Shown here piece by piece: positions 11,078 through 23,745 of a DNA stretch of 64,000 nt (position 1 is the stretch's first letter; the number at the start of each line of letters is the position of its first letter). The DNA comes from Glandiceps talaboti (lineage: Eukaryota; Hemichordata; Enteropneusta; Spengelidae). Under the pieces are notes generated by a model, which saw nothing but the letters and a program-made list of their open reading frames with translations, was not told where the DNA came from and searched no databases. Position numbers and translations under genes: made by a program. The DNA is taken from the NCBI RefSeq assembly GCF_964340395.1, contig NC_135551.1, positions 6,891,463 to 6,955,462 on the forward strand. The letters run 5' to 3'.

Positions 11078-12122
11078 TTATTTGTTACCTTCCTGTGTTT
11101 TCTTCTTCAGTCTATATTTGATGAACCTCTTTACTCGTCTAATGTCGATGAATTTATACTCATCGGTTGAAATCAAGTACACAAATGGATGAATCAATGA
11201 ATTCAGAGGCAAAAAAACAACTATCATCCATGCATACACGGTTCCTGAGAGTTTCACACCAGCAAGACCAATGAACGTCACAATGGTGATTGGTAACCAT
11301 ACCAATAGATCACTGCCAATTATAAACAGCACCATTACAATCATCTTTGTTTCGGTTCGAGATCGCCGGTTTTCATTGGCTGCTTTACCAGTCTTGCGTT
11401 TACAGATTAGTATGGTAATGTAGCATATGATTATTACAATGACATACAACAAATCAAGCATTGTGAACATTGTCAAGGAATATTCCCACCCGGGAGGTCT
11501 GTCGTGTCGTAGGTGAAGTGGCAAACAGACACTGTTATCCCCGTAAAATGACTCTCCAAAGTAGTCAATGGAGCAGATTGGTAATATCGTCACTAACAGA
11601 TGAATACCGGTACCGATCGCAATGATTTTGCCGGCAATTTTCCGGCTGACACGAAATCGTTTCATTGGGTTAGAAAGCACGATGCATCTTATCAATGACA
11701 TGACAGTCAAAGTGAAAAGTGACATCTGACAGGACATAGTGGCTAAGATTCCAATGAATTTGCAAAAGACACTTCTACGCCACAATATATCATATGATAC
11801 GTAATTATCCTTGTAGTACGAATCAACACTTGCGAGGCTAATTAGATATACACCCATTAGGGCATCAGTGATTGTTATCAGTAGTATCAGCAACGTATCA
11901 GTCGATTTTAGGCCAGATCGACGTTTTTTCTGGAGTCTCCATATTATACAATAGAGGTTCAGCAAAAATGACACAAGACCTATTAACCAAGCTAAGACAC
12001 GCACGCCATCCCCTGGTAACAAATCTTTGCAGGTACGAAATACAGTAGGTTCAGGTAAACATTCTTGAATTTTATCTTGTTCAATACCAGCCACACAACA
12101 AAGACCATATACATCGGAATAT
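11078..12122 (-). CDS. terminal 7TM exon of a GRL101/relaxin-receptor-like GPCR
   Basis: Last coding exon of the large receptor gene, entered through TTCTTTCAG| and ending at a stop at 11078. It encodes about 348 residues. A Cys-rich collar comes first (YGLCCVAG, ECLPEP, FRTCKDLLPGD), the usual join between leucine-rich repeats and the helices in LGR-type receptors. Seven hydrophobic helices follow, with WLIGLVSFLLNLY (TM1), FCKFIG with the conserved Cys at the top of TM3, SVCLPL in loop 2, VWLPITIV (TM6) and a basic tail. The DRY site is SLIRC and the NPxxY site is HPFVY, both altered. The incoming phase (2) matches the LRR exon to its right. The ectodomain exons upstream predict a plasma-membrane receptor. 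The ligand is unknown. Confidence 0.9.
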
Positions 12123-12339
12123 CTGAAAGAAGAACACAATGGATATATTAATATGTGAACATTTATATAAAAGGCGTCATATCTCCATTATATAATATTG
12201 TGCCTAAACAGCAGAAAATGTAGATGTGATTAAACGTGATAAGACTTGTTCTATATCTATATATTTGTCTGTGTTTGTCGCTGTTTGTTTTTCTGTCTGC
12301 CTGTCTCTCTGTTTGTTTGTTTGTTTGTTTGAGTGTGTG

Positions 12340-12537
<198 letters not shown>

Positions 12538-12721
12538 GGTATAGATGAATGAACACACAGTGTGTGCATGGAAGCCCCTAGATACTTTATTTATCTTTAA
12601 GTTATGTATGTCATTTTTTCTCAAGGTTTTCAAGGTTTGAAACAGAGTAGACCCCATCATTCATTAATAATGCTCAGAGTAATAATGATATTTTTAGAAA
12701 TTTGTTAAGACTTTCACTTAC

Positions 12722-12793
12722 AGTTTCTGCAGTTTGCCTAAATCATCGAAAAGGTCTCCATCAAAATAAGAGATTGGGTTATTCCGTAGATCA
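12722..12793 (-). CDS. LRR exon 4 of the receptor (72 nt)
   Basis: One 24-residue leucine-rich repeat: DLRNNPISYFDGDLFDDLGK then LQKL. Acceptor TTTGCAG| and donor |GTAAGT flank it. Length is exactly 72 nt and both ends are in phase 2, so the exon can be added or lost without breaking the frame. It joins the 7TM exon (CT|A = Leu). Confidence 0.9.
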
Positions 12794-13118
12794 CTGCAAA
12801 GTACAATATGTCCTATTAGGATAGTGTTACACGAGATCTATAGTTACTTAAGTATGAAATATTTACTCTTTGTTGTAAAACATTGACAGCGACAAAAATA
12901 GTCAGTGTATTTAGATGCAAAGTTGTCAGGTGTCATCGTAGTAAAATGACCGTCTGAAAATTACTTAAAACTATTCCGAGATTTCTAGCTATACTATTCA
13001 CAGCATGAAGTCCTGATTTGCTCTCATAGTTGGCGCATGAGTTAAATCAAAACTATGGTCGGTTCAAAAACGTACACAGAAGGCATGTTCTCATTTGTAA
13101 TGGTGTTGGCATACTTAC

Positions 13119-13190
13119 AGAAATCGTAATCTTTTCAAACCGTTGAAGCTGGTGCGAGTCAATTCTTTTAATGAGTTTTGTGATAGGTTC
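13119..13190 (-). CDS. LRR exon 3 of the receptor (72 nt)
   Basis: One 24-residue leucine-rich repeat: NLSQNSLKELTRTSFNGLKR then LRFL. Acceptor TCATAG| and donor |GTAAGT; 72 nt, phase 2-2. The NxS/NxL spacing and the F.GL.RL motif are typical of the LRR_8/typical subtype. Confidence 0.9.
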
Positions 13191-13624
13191 CTATGATAAA
13201 TAAGTATATTTTGTAATACACTACCAATCCAAAAATCGTTAAATAGATTCAATTAAGAAGCACGATGTATTTTTTCAACTCACCTGAGGTTTGTTCAAAC
13301 AAATTATATACAATAAAACAAATATAGATTCTGCGCATGCATGCATTATTTTGTTTAATTTCAAAAATCAACATTAATATTATCGAACGAAAAAAGGAAC
13401 AGTCAAAAACAAAACTTTATTTGTGTAACTTTTCACATATGTGCGCACATTATCAGTACCTTGGTTTGTCTGTGAAATTTGTAACAATCTTTGCGCAAGG
13501 TGTGAAAAGAAAAAAATCGCGGTGCCTGAATATAAGCCCGCTAGTCTTTCTGGTTTGGTAGTAACAGATTAAACATGAATAATGTCAAAAACAGCAAAAT
13601 CAGGAACAAATAATTTGCACTTAC

Positions 13625-13696
13625 AGAAATAACAGATTCCGTAGTCCGTCAAAGATATTAACTACCAAAGAATCGACCCCATTGTCTGCAAGGTCA
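13625..13696 (-). CDS. LRR exon 2 of the receptor (72 nt)
   Basis: One 24-residue leucine-rich repeat: DLADNGVDSLVVNIFDGLRN then LLFL. Acceptor TTCATAG| and donor |GTAAGT; 72 nt, phase 2-2. Confidence 0.9.
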
Positions 13697-14974
13697 CTAT
13701 GAAGGTAAGACGTAATTGCATAAATTAACACAATATTACATCATTCTTTCACTAGCTCATTCTTCACTGCCTAGCATTATTCGCCATAATTTGTTTCATA
13801 CGTTTATTCTGGACTTATGCACTTAGGGCTACATGTTACCATGTCTTTTGTAAGGATTCAACACTATTTATTGGGGAAAATACATAATAGTAGTGCTATT
13901 TCCTTGCTCATATGCTTGTAATTGAGATGTCCTAGTTGGATAAGAAATCGGAGTGAATCCACTTATCTTATCACTAAACCCCGATCAAACACTCTTACTA
14001 TAATATACGATTGGAAAATGGTAACATCACAGCAAAGAATGTCTTCAAGCCCTACATGCCGAGTTAAAATAAAGTTCTGCAACGACCAGAGGCATGTAAA
14101 TTCATTTGAGTATATTTCCTTGTAGACATAATATTTCTTACAACGACATTTTACAAAATAATACAAGATATTTGTCTATAATATATTCAATAGATGCGCA
14201 CTTGTAGAAAGTGTATATTTGTAAGTGTTCCCTGTTGAATTACAGTAAAGAAATTTAACTTTTAGATATGACATAAATATGCCGGCATATTAGAAAAAGA
14301 AACATTGTTAGTACCATTTTCATATATACTAACATTTCAATTGCTCTAAAAATATGTAGAAATTTAAGACATCACATCACATAACATCACATCACAGTTG
14401 ACGGATATGTAATTAATTTCACAAACATATCAGATTCTCTCAATCAAAAAATGAAAGAAAAAAGCGATTGAGCATTTTAAAGAAAATAAGTCCATTTATC
14501 TTCAATCGGGTTGATGTTTATTTACTTGATGACAAATAAAAGGTATATACGATTACATAATTTATATATGTTCCATTTATGCATTTGAAAAATAAGCTTG
14601 ATATAATGCCATACGTGGAATCATATAAAGTTTTTTCTAAGTTATAGTTATTATATACACAATTTTAGTAGTATTTTGATATAGATTTATTCTTCTTAAT
14701 ATACTTCCTTTCTTATAAATTTAAGGTCTGCTATAAATTCAGCCCCCCCCCCCCCCCGTACCGAGTTGTCCAAATTAATACTGTGACAGTACACTGCAGG
14801 CTGTTTAAGAACCAGCCTTTTCCTCCAGAAGGATGCGGCTTCTTTATGATGCTCACATCATTCTTCTTTGTAACCAGCTTATCCATTTTACTATAATTTA
14901 TATCGCTAACTGTACTATATACATTTCTGTCATCGACAAATACCATAAATTACACTTCATATAATTTTACTTAC

Positions 14975-15049
14975 AGATAGGCTAAATACGCCATGTCCTT
15001 GAAAGTGTCATTGAAGGCATTTTCTCTTAATCGTCCTTTGTTGAAAGAA
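14975..15049 (-). CDS. LRR exon 1 of the receptor (75 nt)
   Basis: First leucine-rich repeat after the cap, reading about ISFNKGRLRENAFNDTFKD then MAYLAYL. Acceptor TTTCCAG| and donor |GTAAGT. At 75 nt it is one codon longer than the other three LRR exons; phase 2-2. Confidence 0.85.
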
Positions 15050-15419
15050 CTGGAAATGTAAACATAAAGTAGTTACCCAGGTCATTCCTGCAAATTGTAT
15101 CTCGTTTTAAAGGTAAAATTGGTCACTATTACATTCTACATTCTTGTTAATGTAAACAAAACATGATTATTTTGACAGTAAGCTGTCATCATTTTGAACA
15201 TTTCCAATAAACAAGCATAAAGGCCAAAATGCAAAATGCGGGATGCTTCTCTTGTTGGTTGATAATGTAAAATGATAAGTGAAGTAGTTTGTATAACATC
15301 ACAATATTCAAAAAATGAAATATTTCCCAACTGTTTCACTGTAAAATACAACACGTCACTTGAACTATTTTCGTTGTCGCTGGTGATATTTTTCTTATTT
15401 TTTACCTTCAGATACTCAC

Positions 15420-15522
15420 ATGCTTCGTACTGATGGGTTCAATGAATTTAGATCTCGTAACGATGAATTCTGGCAGTTGATTTCAAGGCCATTACACAGA
15501 CATCCAATGGGACATATGACAC
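15420..15522 (-). CDS. Cys-rich LRR N-terminal cap exon of the receptor
   Basis: Reads CSVICPIGCLCNGLEINCQN and then SSLRDLNSLNPSVRS. The C-x3-C-x-C-x6-C spacing is that of an LRRNT cap. The acceptor is a weaker AAG| (ACTTAAG|GTGTC), but it keeps the frame from the preceding LDLa exon (phase 1) into LRR exon 1 (phase 2). Donor |GTGAGT. Confidence 0.8.
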
Positions 15523-16014
15523 CTTAAGTATGTTACAGTATTGAATAAAGGATATATGTTAAAACTGGTTATGAGAATGAGAAGGGATTCGGTATTGACA
15601 GAAAACTAACACGAATAAGTTCACCTAAGGAGCTATTTTGCCACTACGCCACTTGTTTTGATTTGGTATTAAATGCCTTTATCTTGAATATATAAACATA
15701 TTGACTATACAAAAACGTAACAGCGAAATATGTTACAGATTATTCACAAATTTCTTGATATTAATATTTTCTTAATTGGGGCAGGGGCTTGACTGCATTT
15801 ATCATAAAGTTATTGGGTATTCAACATAGTGTTGAAGTGGCAATATCGCTGATCATAGCACATTGTCAGGTATGATATGAATTTTGGTGTTCAGATATCA
15901 AGAGTATGAAATGTGATCAGAGTTTAATTCAAAACTTCAAATTTCATCTATATTTCCTTCCTACAGGTAGAATACGATCCAGTTAGGATCTGAAAAATAA
16001 AACATGATACTTAC

Positions 16015-16134
16015 TACAATATAATTCATCATCACCATGGCTACAGTGAGGATTATTGTCGCATACATAAGGTTGGCTAACACAGACTTGACTATTTCGA
16101 CATTTGTACGACCCTGCTGGGCACATGAATTCAT
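16015..16134 (-). CDS. LDLa exon 7 of the receptor
   Basis: LDL-receptor class A module with six Cys: MCPAGSYKCRNSQVCVSQPY then VCDNNPHCSHGDDELYC. The calcium-site acidic residues (CDN…GDDE) are kept, although the canonical DGxxDC stretch is NNPHC. Acceptor TGACAG|, donor |GTAAGT, phase 1-1 (120 nt). Confidence 0.9.
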
Positions 16135-16358
16135 CTGTCATTAAAAATACAGTAATGACATGTAAAATACAAATTCTGCAACAATGTAATTTATATCTTG
16201 ATAAAATATACAATATAACCAATTACGTGTTATCCTCTTTCAATTTTGGTTTAGAAACAGACATATTTGTAACAAATCACAAATTTTATATTTGCATGTT
16301 AGTGCAATACCATGAAGTTAGCAGGTTTGGCAATGTGACAATAAATGTTATTTCTTAC

Positions 16359-16481
16359 CACAAGTAGCCAAGTCTTCATCTTCATTTTGCCGACAGTCTC
16401 CATTACCATCACATAATCGATGCAGTGGAATGCAATAACTCTCAGGACACTTAAAAGTATGGTTTGGGCATTTGAAGTTTT
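16359..16481 (-). CDS. LDLa exon 6 of the receptor
   Basis: Class A module KCPNHTFKCPESYCIPLHRL then CDGNGDCRQNEDEDLATC, with a canonical CDGxxDC…DED calcium cage. Acceptor TTCACAG|, donor |GTAAGA, phase 1-1 (123 nt). Confidence 0.93.
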
Positions 16482-17460
16482 CTGTGAACAATGTATAGAT
16501 GTAATAATAACAGTTTAATTTGTATATTATGTTATATAAATACGTCAAGAACAGGTATACCGAATATGTTTATAATCCTGATTACATATATACATGGTAG
16601 GCTCCCCGAAAATTAATTCACTAATTTACTAATATCCATTTGCTATTTAGCTCACATGGTTGCTATGAGCTTCTATTTTTGAACTTTGCCCACTACAATA
16701 TACGTGGGTGAAACTAGTGGTACATTAATATGACAGAATGGCTCACACTACGGATACAACTTTTCAAGTCGGAATCATGTATCACGTTAATTTTAGATAT
16801 TTGATGCGCGGCATTATGTGTGTGTCTACTTCTTTCATGCCTTACTGACGGTGGAAATTGTGATATTGAGTAATAAGGAATTATGTAAATCCGTGGTTTT
16901 CAATTAATCATAATTAGTCGTCTGAAAATTATTAAGTGATAACATGATCAAATGTCTCATACAGAAATTTATCTCTTTTATTTACATCTAAGACCTTCCA
17001 AAGTCCTTCCTCGACTTAGCATTGAGACGTTTATTGTTAGCATTTTGGCTCTTTTCTGTCTTTTCACGATAACCATTTTCCTAAATGTGCAAATGCTTAT
17101 AGGGTTTCACTTCGTCCGCTATGATATGCCTTCATATAGCGTCACCAAAATATTATATCCGACTCAAAGGTGTAGGTGTATAATGTAAAATTGATTGTCA
17201 TTCAATGATCACATTCATTAAACGGGATAAACTAATCACTCAGGAGGGGGTTCGGTATGGTAGACATGAAAGTATTCAAGGTTTATTGAGCGTCACTCTC
17301 TGATATCGTTATCTAAAGTTATATTTCAATACACTTCAGTTAGTGAGATGCTAGGCGAGGAGAAGGGGCGAAAGTCAAAACCCTTCATGACTTGACTAGA
17401 TTTAGTCTGTTTGAAAGATATACCTTTTTGGTAGGGTTTCGAGACCCTATAGATGTTGTT
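16482..17460. other. intron, non-coding
   Basis: No exon or strong repeat seen. It ends where the ~150-bp-periodic repeat element begins. Confidence 0.5.
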
Positions 17461-17464
17461 CTGT

Positions 17465-18650
17465 TTTTGTTTTGTTACCTCCCGTAAGGATACAGAAGGT
17501 ATTAAAAGGGGATGTATGTCTGTCTGTGTGTGTGTCTGTATATGTCTGTGTCACCATTTTCTTAAGAACAGCTGACTCAATTATAATGAAATTTAGTACA
17601 TATTATGTTTTGGGTAATGGCTAGACCTGATTCGTTTTTCAGCGAGATCTGTTCTGTTAATAAGGGAAATCAAGTAATTAAGCAATATCTTAAGACTACA
17701 TAACTTAATTTCAATATAATGTATAATATTAGTTAAACATAACAACATACATTTGTTCTATAAAATTTGTTGATGTACCTTACAGCGTTAATGAATAATT
17801 TGCATAATTAATTGTTTTGGTAATTAGACTATATCTTAAGAATACATACTTCATATTCAACATTATTTAGTACATACGTTAACCATAAGAAATCACATAT
17901 GTCCTATAAAGTTAGTTGATGTACCTTACAGTGTTAATGAATAATTTGCATAATTATTGATTTTCGGTAATTAGGCTATATCTTAAGACTGCATACTTCT
18001 TTTTTCAATACAAATTAGTACATATTATTAACCACAAGAAAGCAGGTACGTCCTATAAAAGTTGATGCTATAGCGTACAGTTTTAATGAAAGTTTTGCAT
18101 AATTAATGATTTTAGGTAACTACGTTGTATCTTAAAAATGCAAGCTTCAAATTTCGTATAATATGATACATATATCAACCATAACATTACGCACCTGTCC
18201 TATGAAGTTTGTTGCTACATATTTTACCTTTTAATGAGTATTTTCAATAATGAACGATATTCAGTAATTAAGCTGTATCATGCACTCTTCAAATTCCGTA
18301 TAATTTGGCACATACATTAACTTAAGAAAGCACGCTTTTCCAAAAACAAAGCCGGTTATCAAAGTTTCCTTAATGAGTTATTTGCGTAATTAGTGATTCC
18401 CTTATGGGAGGCATTCAGTTTAAATCTGGTAAGGTAATTAGGATATATCATAAGAATGTATACCTGCATTTCAATATCATTTAGTACATACGTTAACCAT
18501 AACAAAGCAGATATGTCCTATAAAAGTTGTTGATATAGCTTACAGGTTTAATGAAAAATGGGCATAATAAATTATTTTAGGTATCTACACTGTATCTTAA
18601 AAATGCAAGGTTAAAATTTCGTATAACATGGCACATATATCAACCATAAT
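17465..18650 (+). repeat. periodic repeat element, copy A (left part)
   Basis: Begins with a terminal hairpin word (ACCTCCCGTAAGG…), a TCTG-rich tract and a conserved lead 'aatgaaatttagtacatat', then a tandem series of ~150-bp monomers. Each monomer carries 'cctataaagttagttgatg', 'aatgaataatttgcataatt' and 'attaggctatatcttaag'. It is interrupted by a retrotransposon and continues at 21910-22165, where it ends with 'gggaggcattcagtttaaat'. Confidence 0.85.
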
Positions 18651-21600
18651 AATGTAATTGTAATGGTTGAGAATTAGTGATCGTACTTGAACCAAGTATT
18701 GTCCGCTTTTCATTATTTTTGGTATTTTTAGAAATATTTTCAATTTTTTTAAATTTACAATGGATGGAAATATTATTGATTTTAGTGTTTGGTCTTTTAA
18801 TTGTAAATGTTTGAAATCATCGTATGGTCTTATAGCTATAATTTTAGATGGTGATAACTGTGATATGTTGTTTGTTAGTGAACATTGGCTTACACCTCAG
18901 GAATTGTCATCCTTCAATATTAAGTTTACTGACAACAATAGGTGAGTACACATTAAGACTAGTATCTAACTAGAGGAATCTTTCATTGGTCGCCCATATG
19001 GTGGTGTAAGTTTCATTGCAAATTGAGTGCCAGGTATTTCGTATAAACCTTGATGTGTTGATTCTAATAGAATTTCTGGCGTGCAACTAATTGCTGAAAG
19101 GAAAGTTGTCTTAACGGTTTTTGGGGTCTACCTGCCTTATTTAATGGCTGTTCTGATCAAATTGATCTATTATGTGAAACATTAGATATCCTGCAATCAG
19201 CTCTTGATACTATGGATACATCTTATGTCATGGTTGTTGGTGATATGAATGCATAACTTCCTACTAGTAGACAGCTAGGTGATTTTTGGGATAGGCAACG
19301 TTCTTTTACTAAACATAGTTATAATTTGTAGGATTTCTTATGCAATAACGAATTCCAGGTTGCTAATTTTGATTATGCACAAAATATTAAACATACTTAC
19401 TTTAATGACATTTCTAAGTCTTACATTGACCATGTTTTTTGTTCTAGTTCAGCAATGGATATCATTAATGGGTGTGCTATTATGTCAGATCTATCATTAA
19501 ATGTTAGTGATCATTATCAACTTTGTACTACACTCCAATTTAGTCTTACGTTTGTTTCTGGTGTTGACGACAATGTTAACACTATAAACACGCCTTCATT
19601 CCCGGTAGTCAACTGGTCTGATGATAGAATATGCCCTGCCTATAGTGAGTACATAAATCAAGCAACTATGTCATTACAGACGTGGAACATTGACGACATC
19701 AGTGATCGTGATGTAGCTTATAATGTTGTAGATTCTATGTGTAATGATGTTGTAAATATCATGCACGATTCATGTAAAAATGTCGTCTGGCAATAATCGT
19801 CGATATAAAAGGAGTTTCAAGAAAAATAATTGGTGGAATAATGATTGTCTTATAAACGGGAAATAGACAACGATTTTGGTTTAATATTTGTAAATCTTGC
19901 GACAGACCTCGTATAGGTCAAATTTATCTTTGCTACAAAGAAACAAAAGAGGCATATAGATATACCTGTAAAAGAGCAATGAACTGTAGGTTGAAAGGTT
20001 TACGTCATTTGATCAGTTCACTTTATACTTGTCGCTCTTCAAGGAAATTTCGGAATTGTATTCGAAAGTCGAAAAGTAATTTACATCAAAATAATGATAC
20101 CTGTATTAACATTAAACAGTTTTATGATCATTTCACCAGTAAATTTACTACGTCAAGTTGCACTAGCGACGTTATAACAACCTTAAGGATGATGCTTTCT
20201 CTGATTTTGTTATGTCAGAATCAATTCTTGTTAAGTATGTTAAGAAACTTAGATCTGGCTGTGCGCCTGGTGCAGATGGAATTATGTCTGAACACTTGAA
20301 GTATGCGATCAACTCTAAGGTTATTTTTCACTTGAGTGTAGTGTATTCGATATGTTTTAAATCTGGTATTGTTCCTTTAACATTCACTAAAGGTCTGCTT
20401 GTACCACTGTTGAAGAAAGACACACTGGATCCTTCGATACCAAAACATTACAGACCTTTGTCATGTACCTTTTCTAACATTCTTGAACTGTATATACTTG
20501 ATGTATCTGGAAAACATGTATTTAGTGATTTACAGTTCGGCTTTATTCCGGGCAGAGGAACAGCTACTGCAGCTGCACTTGCAAATGATGTCATTTCTTA
20601 TTGTACCGAACGAGGGTCACCTGTTTACACCTGTTTTCTTGATGCAGAAGGAGCATTTGATGCTGTGTACCTCATGATATTTTGTTTTATAAAGCAATGA
20701 ATGTGATTCCCGATCATTGCTGGATGATGCTGGTATATTGGTACAGTAATATTACAGTACAGATTAAATTGGCCGCTAGATTGAGCAAAGCAGTTACGTA
20801 CCGGTGCGTGTGGGTACCCGTCAAGAGAGAATATCACCCCCCTTAATTTTTAATATGTTAAATCAAGGTTTACTTAATGAATTATCTGCATGTGTTGATG
20901 GTATCAACATTAAAATATGTCTTTTAATGTTTTCTGTTATCCTGATGATTTAATGCTTGCCAGTTTGTCAGTTACTGGACTTTAAAATATGGTTGACGTT
21001 GCACAGAGATATATCACTAATCATGGTTTACGATTTAATCCTCAAAAAGCAGAATGTGTCATCTTCGGTCATTGTACACTTATAAGTCCTCATCCATATT
21101 GGTTATTGGATGGTGTAAGACTTGCTCAGTGTGACAGCGTGAATTATTTAGGGGTTACGCTTTCCTGTTCGAATCCAAACGAACACATTACGAATAGAAT
21201 AAATGCATGCAGGAAGGCATGTTATGGATTTAAAAGTGCTGGATTTAATAATTGTTCTTATAATAGTAATATGTTAGTTTACATGTGGAATGCTGCTATT
21301 AGACCAGTTTTAACATATGGTATTAACTGTGTACATGTATCTAAATCCTCTTTGAATGAGGCTGGAAAAATGCAGGCAAAACTACTTAAGGCTGCATTTG
21401 GCATTCATAAATATTGTAGAAGCACTCCCTTTCTGAATGCAATTTATATGTGTAAAATTGAAACGTCGGTGGAAATCAATTCCCTTACACTGATCAAATC
21501 GATTTTTAGTAATAATTCTCGTGCACGTTGTTTTTATATGCATCTGCTTAATATGCATTATTGTGGTAAGGTGAAGGGACATACTGATTTATAGTCCCGT

Positions 21601-21909
21601 ACTCGGGCAATTTGTGTCAAAATAATGTTTCATTTCTACGCTATATGTTTGACATGCAATACTCTAAATCTGTCTAAAGAAATCTGAAAACATCTCGTAT
21701 GCCAGATGGGCTGACAGACATTGTAAGACAGTTTTTATATATATGCGAAGGATCCACAGAGTTGTCAAATTTTTAGCATGCTGTTGATGCTATTTTCACA
21801 TTATATTATTTTGTATGATTGTAATGTATGGTGTTTTCTTTATTTTACTCATTGTTGGTTTCTCTTTTTGTGAAGGCTTAATAAGTAAATAAGTAAATAA
21901 ATAAATAAA
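18651..21909 (+). pseudogene. non-LTR retrotransposon (CR1/Jockey-like) nested in the periodic repeat
   Basis: About 3.26 kb. An endonuclease-like start at 18760 reads FNCKCLKSSYGL and LFVSEHWLTPQEL. More endonuclease follows in other frames (DQIDL…, 'VVGDMNA' near 19240). The reverse transcriptase begins about 20209 with LRSGCAPGADGIMSEHLKY, then LLKKDTLDPSIPKHYRPLS, FGFIPGRGTA and FLDAEGAFDAV (catalytic Asp). The second catalytic box reads YPDD instead of YADD at 20938-20949. The frame at 20989-21594 holds the thumb and tail (NYLGVTLSC, AAIRPVLTYGINCV). Frameshifts and stops occur several times, so the copy is inactive. It ends with an AAGTAAAT/AAAT repeat tail at about 21880-21909. Orientation is opposite to the host receptor gene, inside an intron of it. 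Confidence 0.88.
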
Positions 21910-22165
21910 ATACGCACTTGTCCTATGAATTGTGTTGCTACAACTTTTACCTTTAATGAGTATTTTAAATAATGAACGATATTCAGTAATTAAGCAGTAT
22001 CATGCACTCTTCAAATTCCGTATAATTTGGCATATATATTAACCTACGAAAACACGCTTGTCGAAAAAACTTTTACCATAGCATCTTTAGTTTATTGAGT
22101 TATATGCATAACTAGTGATTCCCTTTCGGGAGGCATTCAGTTTAAATCTAGTTATTATTTTTTCC
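21910..22165 (+). repeat. periodic repeat element, copy A (right part)
   Basis: Resumes exactly where the left part stopped ('cgcacttgtcctatgaa'), runs through 'gaacgatattcagtaattaa' and ends with the family's terminal word 'gggaggcattcagtttaaat'. The same junction is seen intact at 18178-18200, which fixes the retrotransposon insertion point to a few bases. Confidence 0.85.
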
Positions 22166-22344
22166 GCCTACTAAAAGTATGTGCCAATCGAACATGCTTG
22201 CACCAAATGACTTGATATTTGGCACATTGGTAAAACACGAGAAATTTACTTTTTTTTATCGTACGACAAAGGCAATCGGTCATATGCTTTAGTGGTCATC
22301 TTGGATTCGATATTCAAAAACCTCTCATTTGCATACTAATTAAT

Positions 22345-23622
22345 CATTCAACCAGATTTAAACTGAATGCCTCCCGTAAGGGAATCACTAATTATGTAAA
22401 TAAATTAAACTAAAAAACTACGGTAACAGGCTTTGTTTTTTGGACAAGCGTGCTTTCTTAGGTTAATGTATGTAAGAGTCTATGATACTGCTTAATTACT
22501 AAATATCATTCATTATTCAAAATACTCATTAAAGGAAAAAGTTATAGCAACAAACTTCATAGGACAGGTGCGTATTATTATGATGTACGTATCACATTAT
22601 ACAAAATTTGAAGCTTGCATTTTTAAGATACAACCTAGTTACCTAAAATCATTAAATGCAAATTTTTCATTAAAACTAAGCTATATAAAAGATACATATC
22701 CGCTTTGTTATGGTTAACATATGTACTAAATTGTATTGAAATTGAAGTATGCAGTCTTAAGATATAGCCTAATTACCGAAAACCATTAATTATGCAAATT
22801 ATTCATTAACACTGTAAGGTACATCAACTAACTTTATATGACATACACAATTTGTTATGGTTAATGTATGTACTGAATTATATTGGAATTGAAGTATGTA
22901 TTCTTAAGATATAGCCTAATTACCGAAAATCATTAATTATGCAAATTATTCATTAACACTGTACGGGACATGTGTTTTCTTATGGTTGACGTATGTACTA
23001 AATTATGTCGAATTTGAAGTATGTATTCTTAAGATATAGCCTAATTACCAAAAATAATTAATTATGCAAATTATTTATTAACACTGAAAGGTACACCAAC
23101 AAGCTTTACAGGACATATGTGATTGTTATGGTTAACGTGTATACTGAATTATATTGGAATTGAAGTATGTATTCTTAAGATATAGCCTAATTACCGAAAA
23201 TCATTAATTATGCGAATTATTCATTAACACTGTATGGTGCACCAACAAACTTGATAGGACGTATGTGATTTCTTATGGTTAACGTATGTACTAAATTATG
23301 TTGAATTTGAAGTATGTATTCTTAAGATATAGCCTAATTACCAAAAATAATTAATTATGCAAATTATTCACTAACGCCGTAAGATACATCAACAAATTTT
23401 ATAGGACAAATGTATGTTGTTATGTTGAACGAATATACTAAATTATATTGAAATTGAAGTATGCAGTCTTAAGATATTGCATAATTAGTTGATATGCAAA
23501 TTTCTCTACTTAAACATTAACAGATCTGGCTCAAAACCTAATCAGGTCTAGCTATTACCCTAAAGATTATATATCCCAAATTTCATTACAATTGAGCCAG
23601 CCGATTTTTAGAAAATGATGAC

Positions 23623-23684
<62 letters not shown>

Positions 23685-23745
23685 GGACGGACAGACACAC
23701 AGACACACCTTCCCCTTTTAATACCTCCCGTAACCTTACGGGAGG
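22345..23745 (-). repeat. periodic repeat element, copy B (inverted)
   Basis: Complete inverted copy: starts with 'atttaaactgaatgcctccc', contains about seven ~150-bp monomers, then the lead sequence, a (ACAG)n tract at about 23625-23690 and the terminal hairpin ACCTCCCGTAA…TTACGGGAGGT near 23725-23748. With copy A it forms a large inverted pair separated by about 180 bp. Confidence 0.88.

Noticed and set aside
17465-18650. Repeat series resembling a CRISPR array
   Set aside because: The units are ~150-bp contiguous diverged monomers without unique spacers, in a eukaryotic genome, with transposon-like ends.
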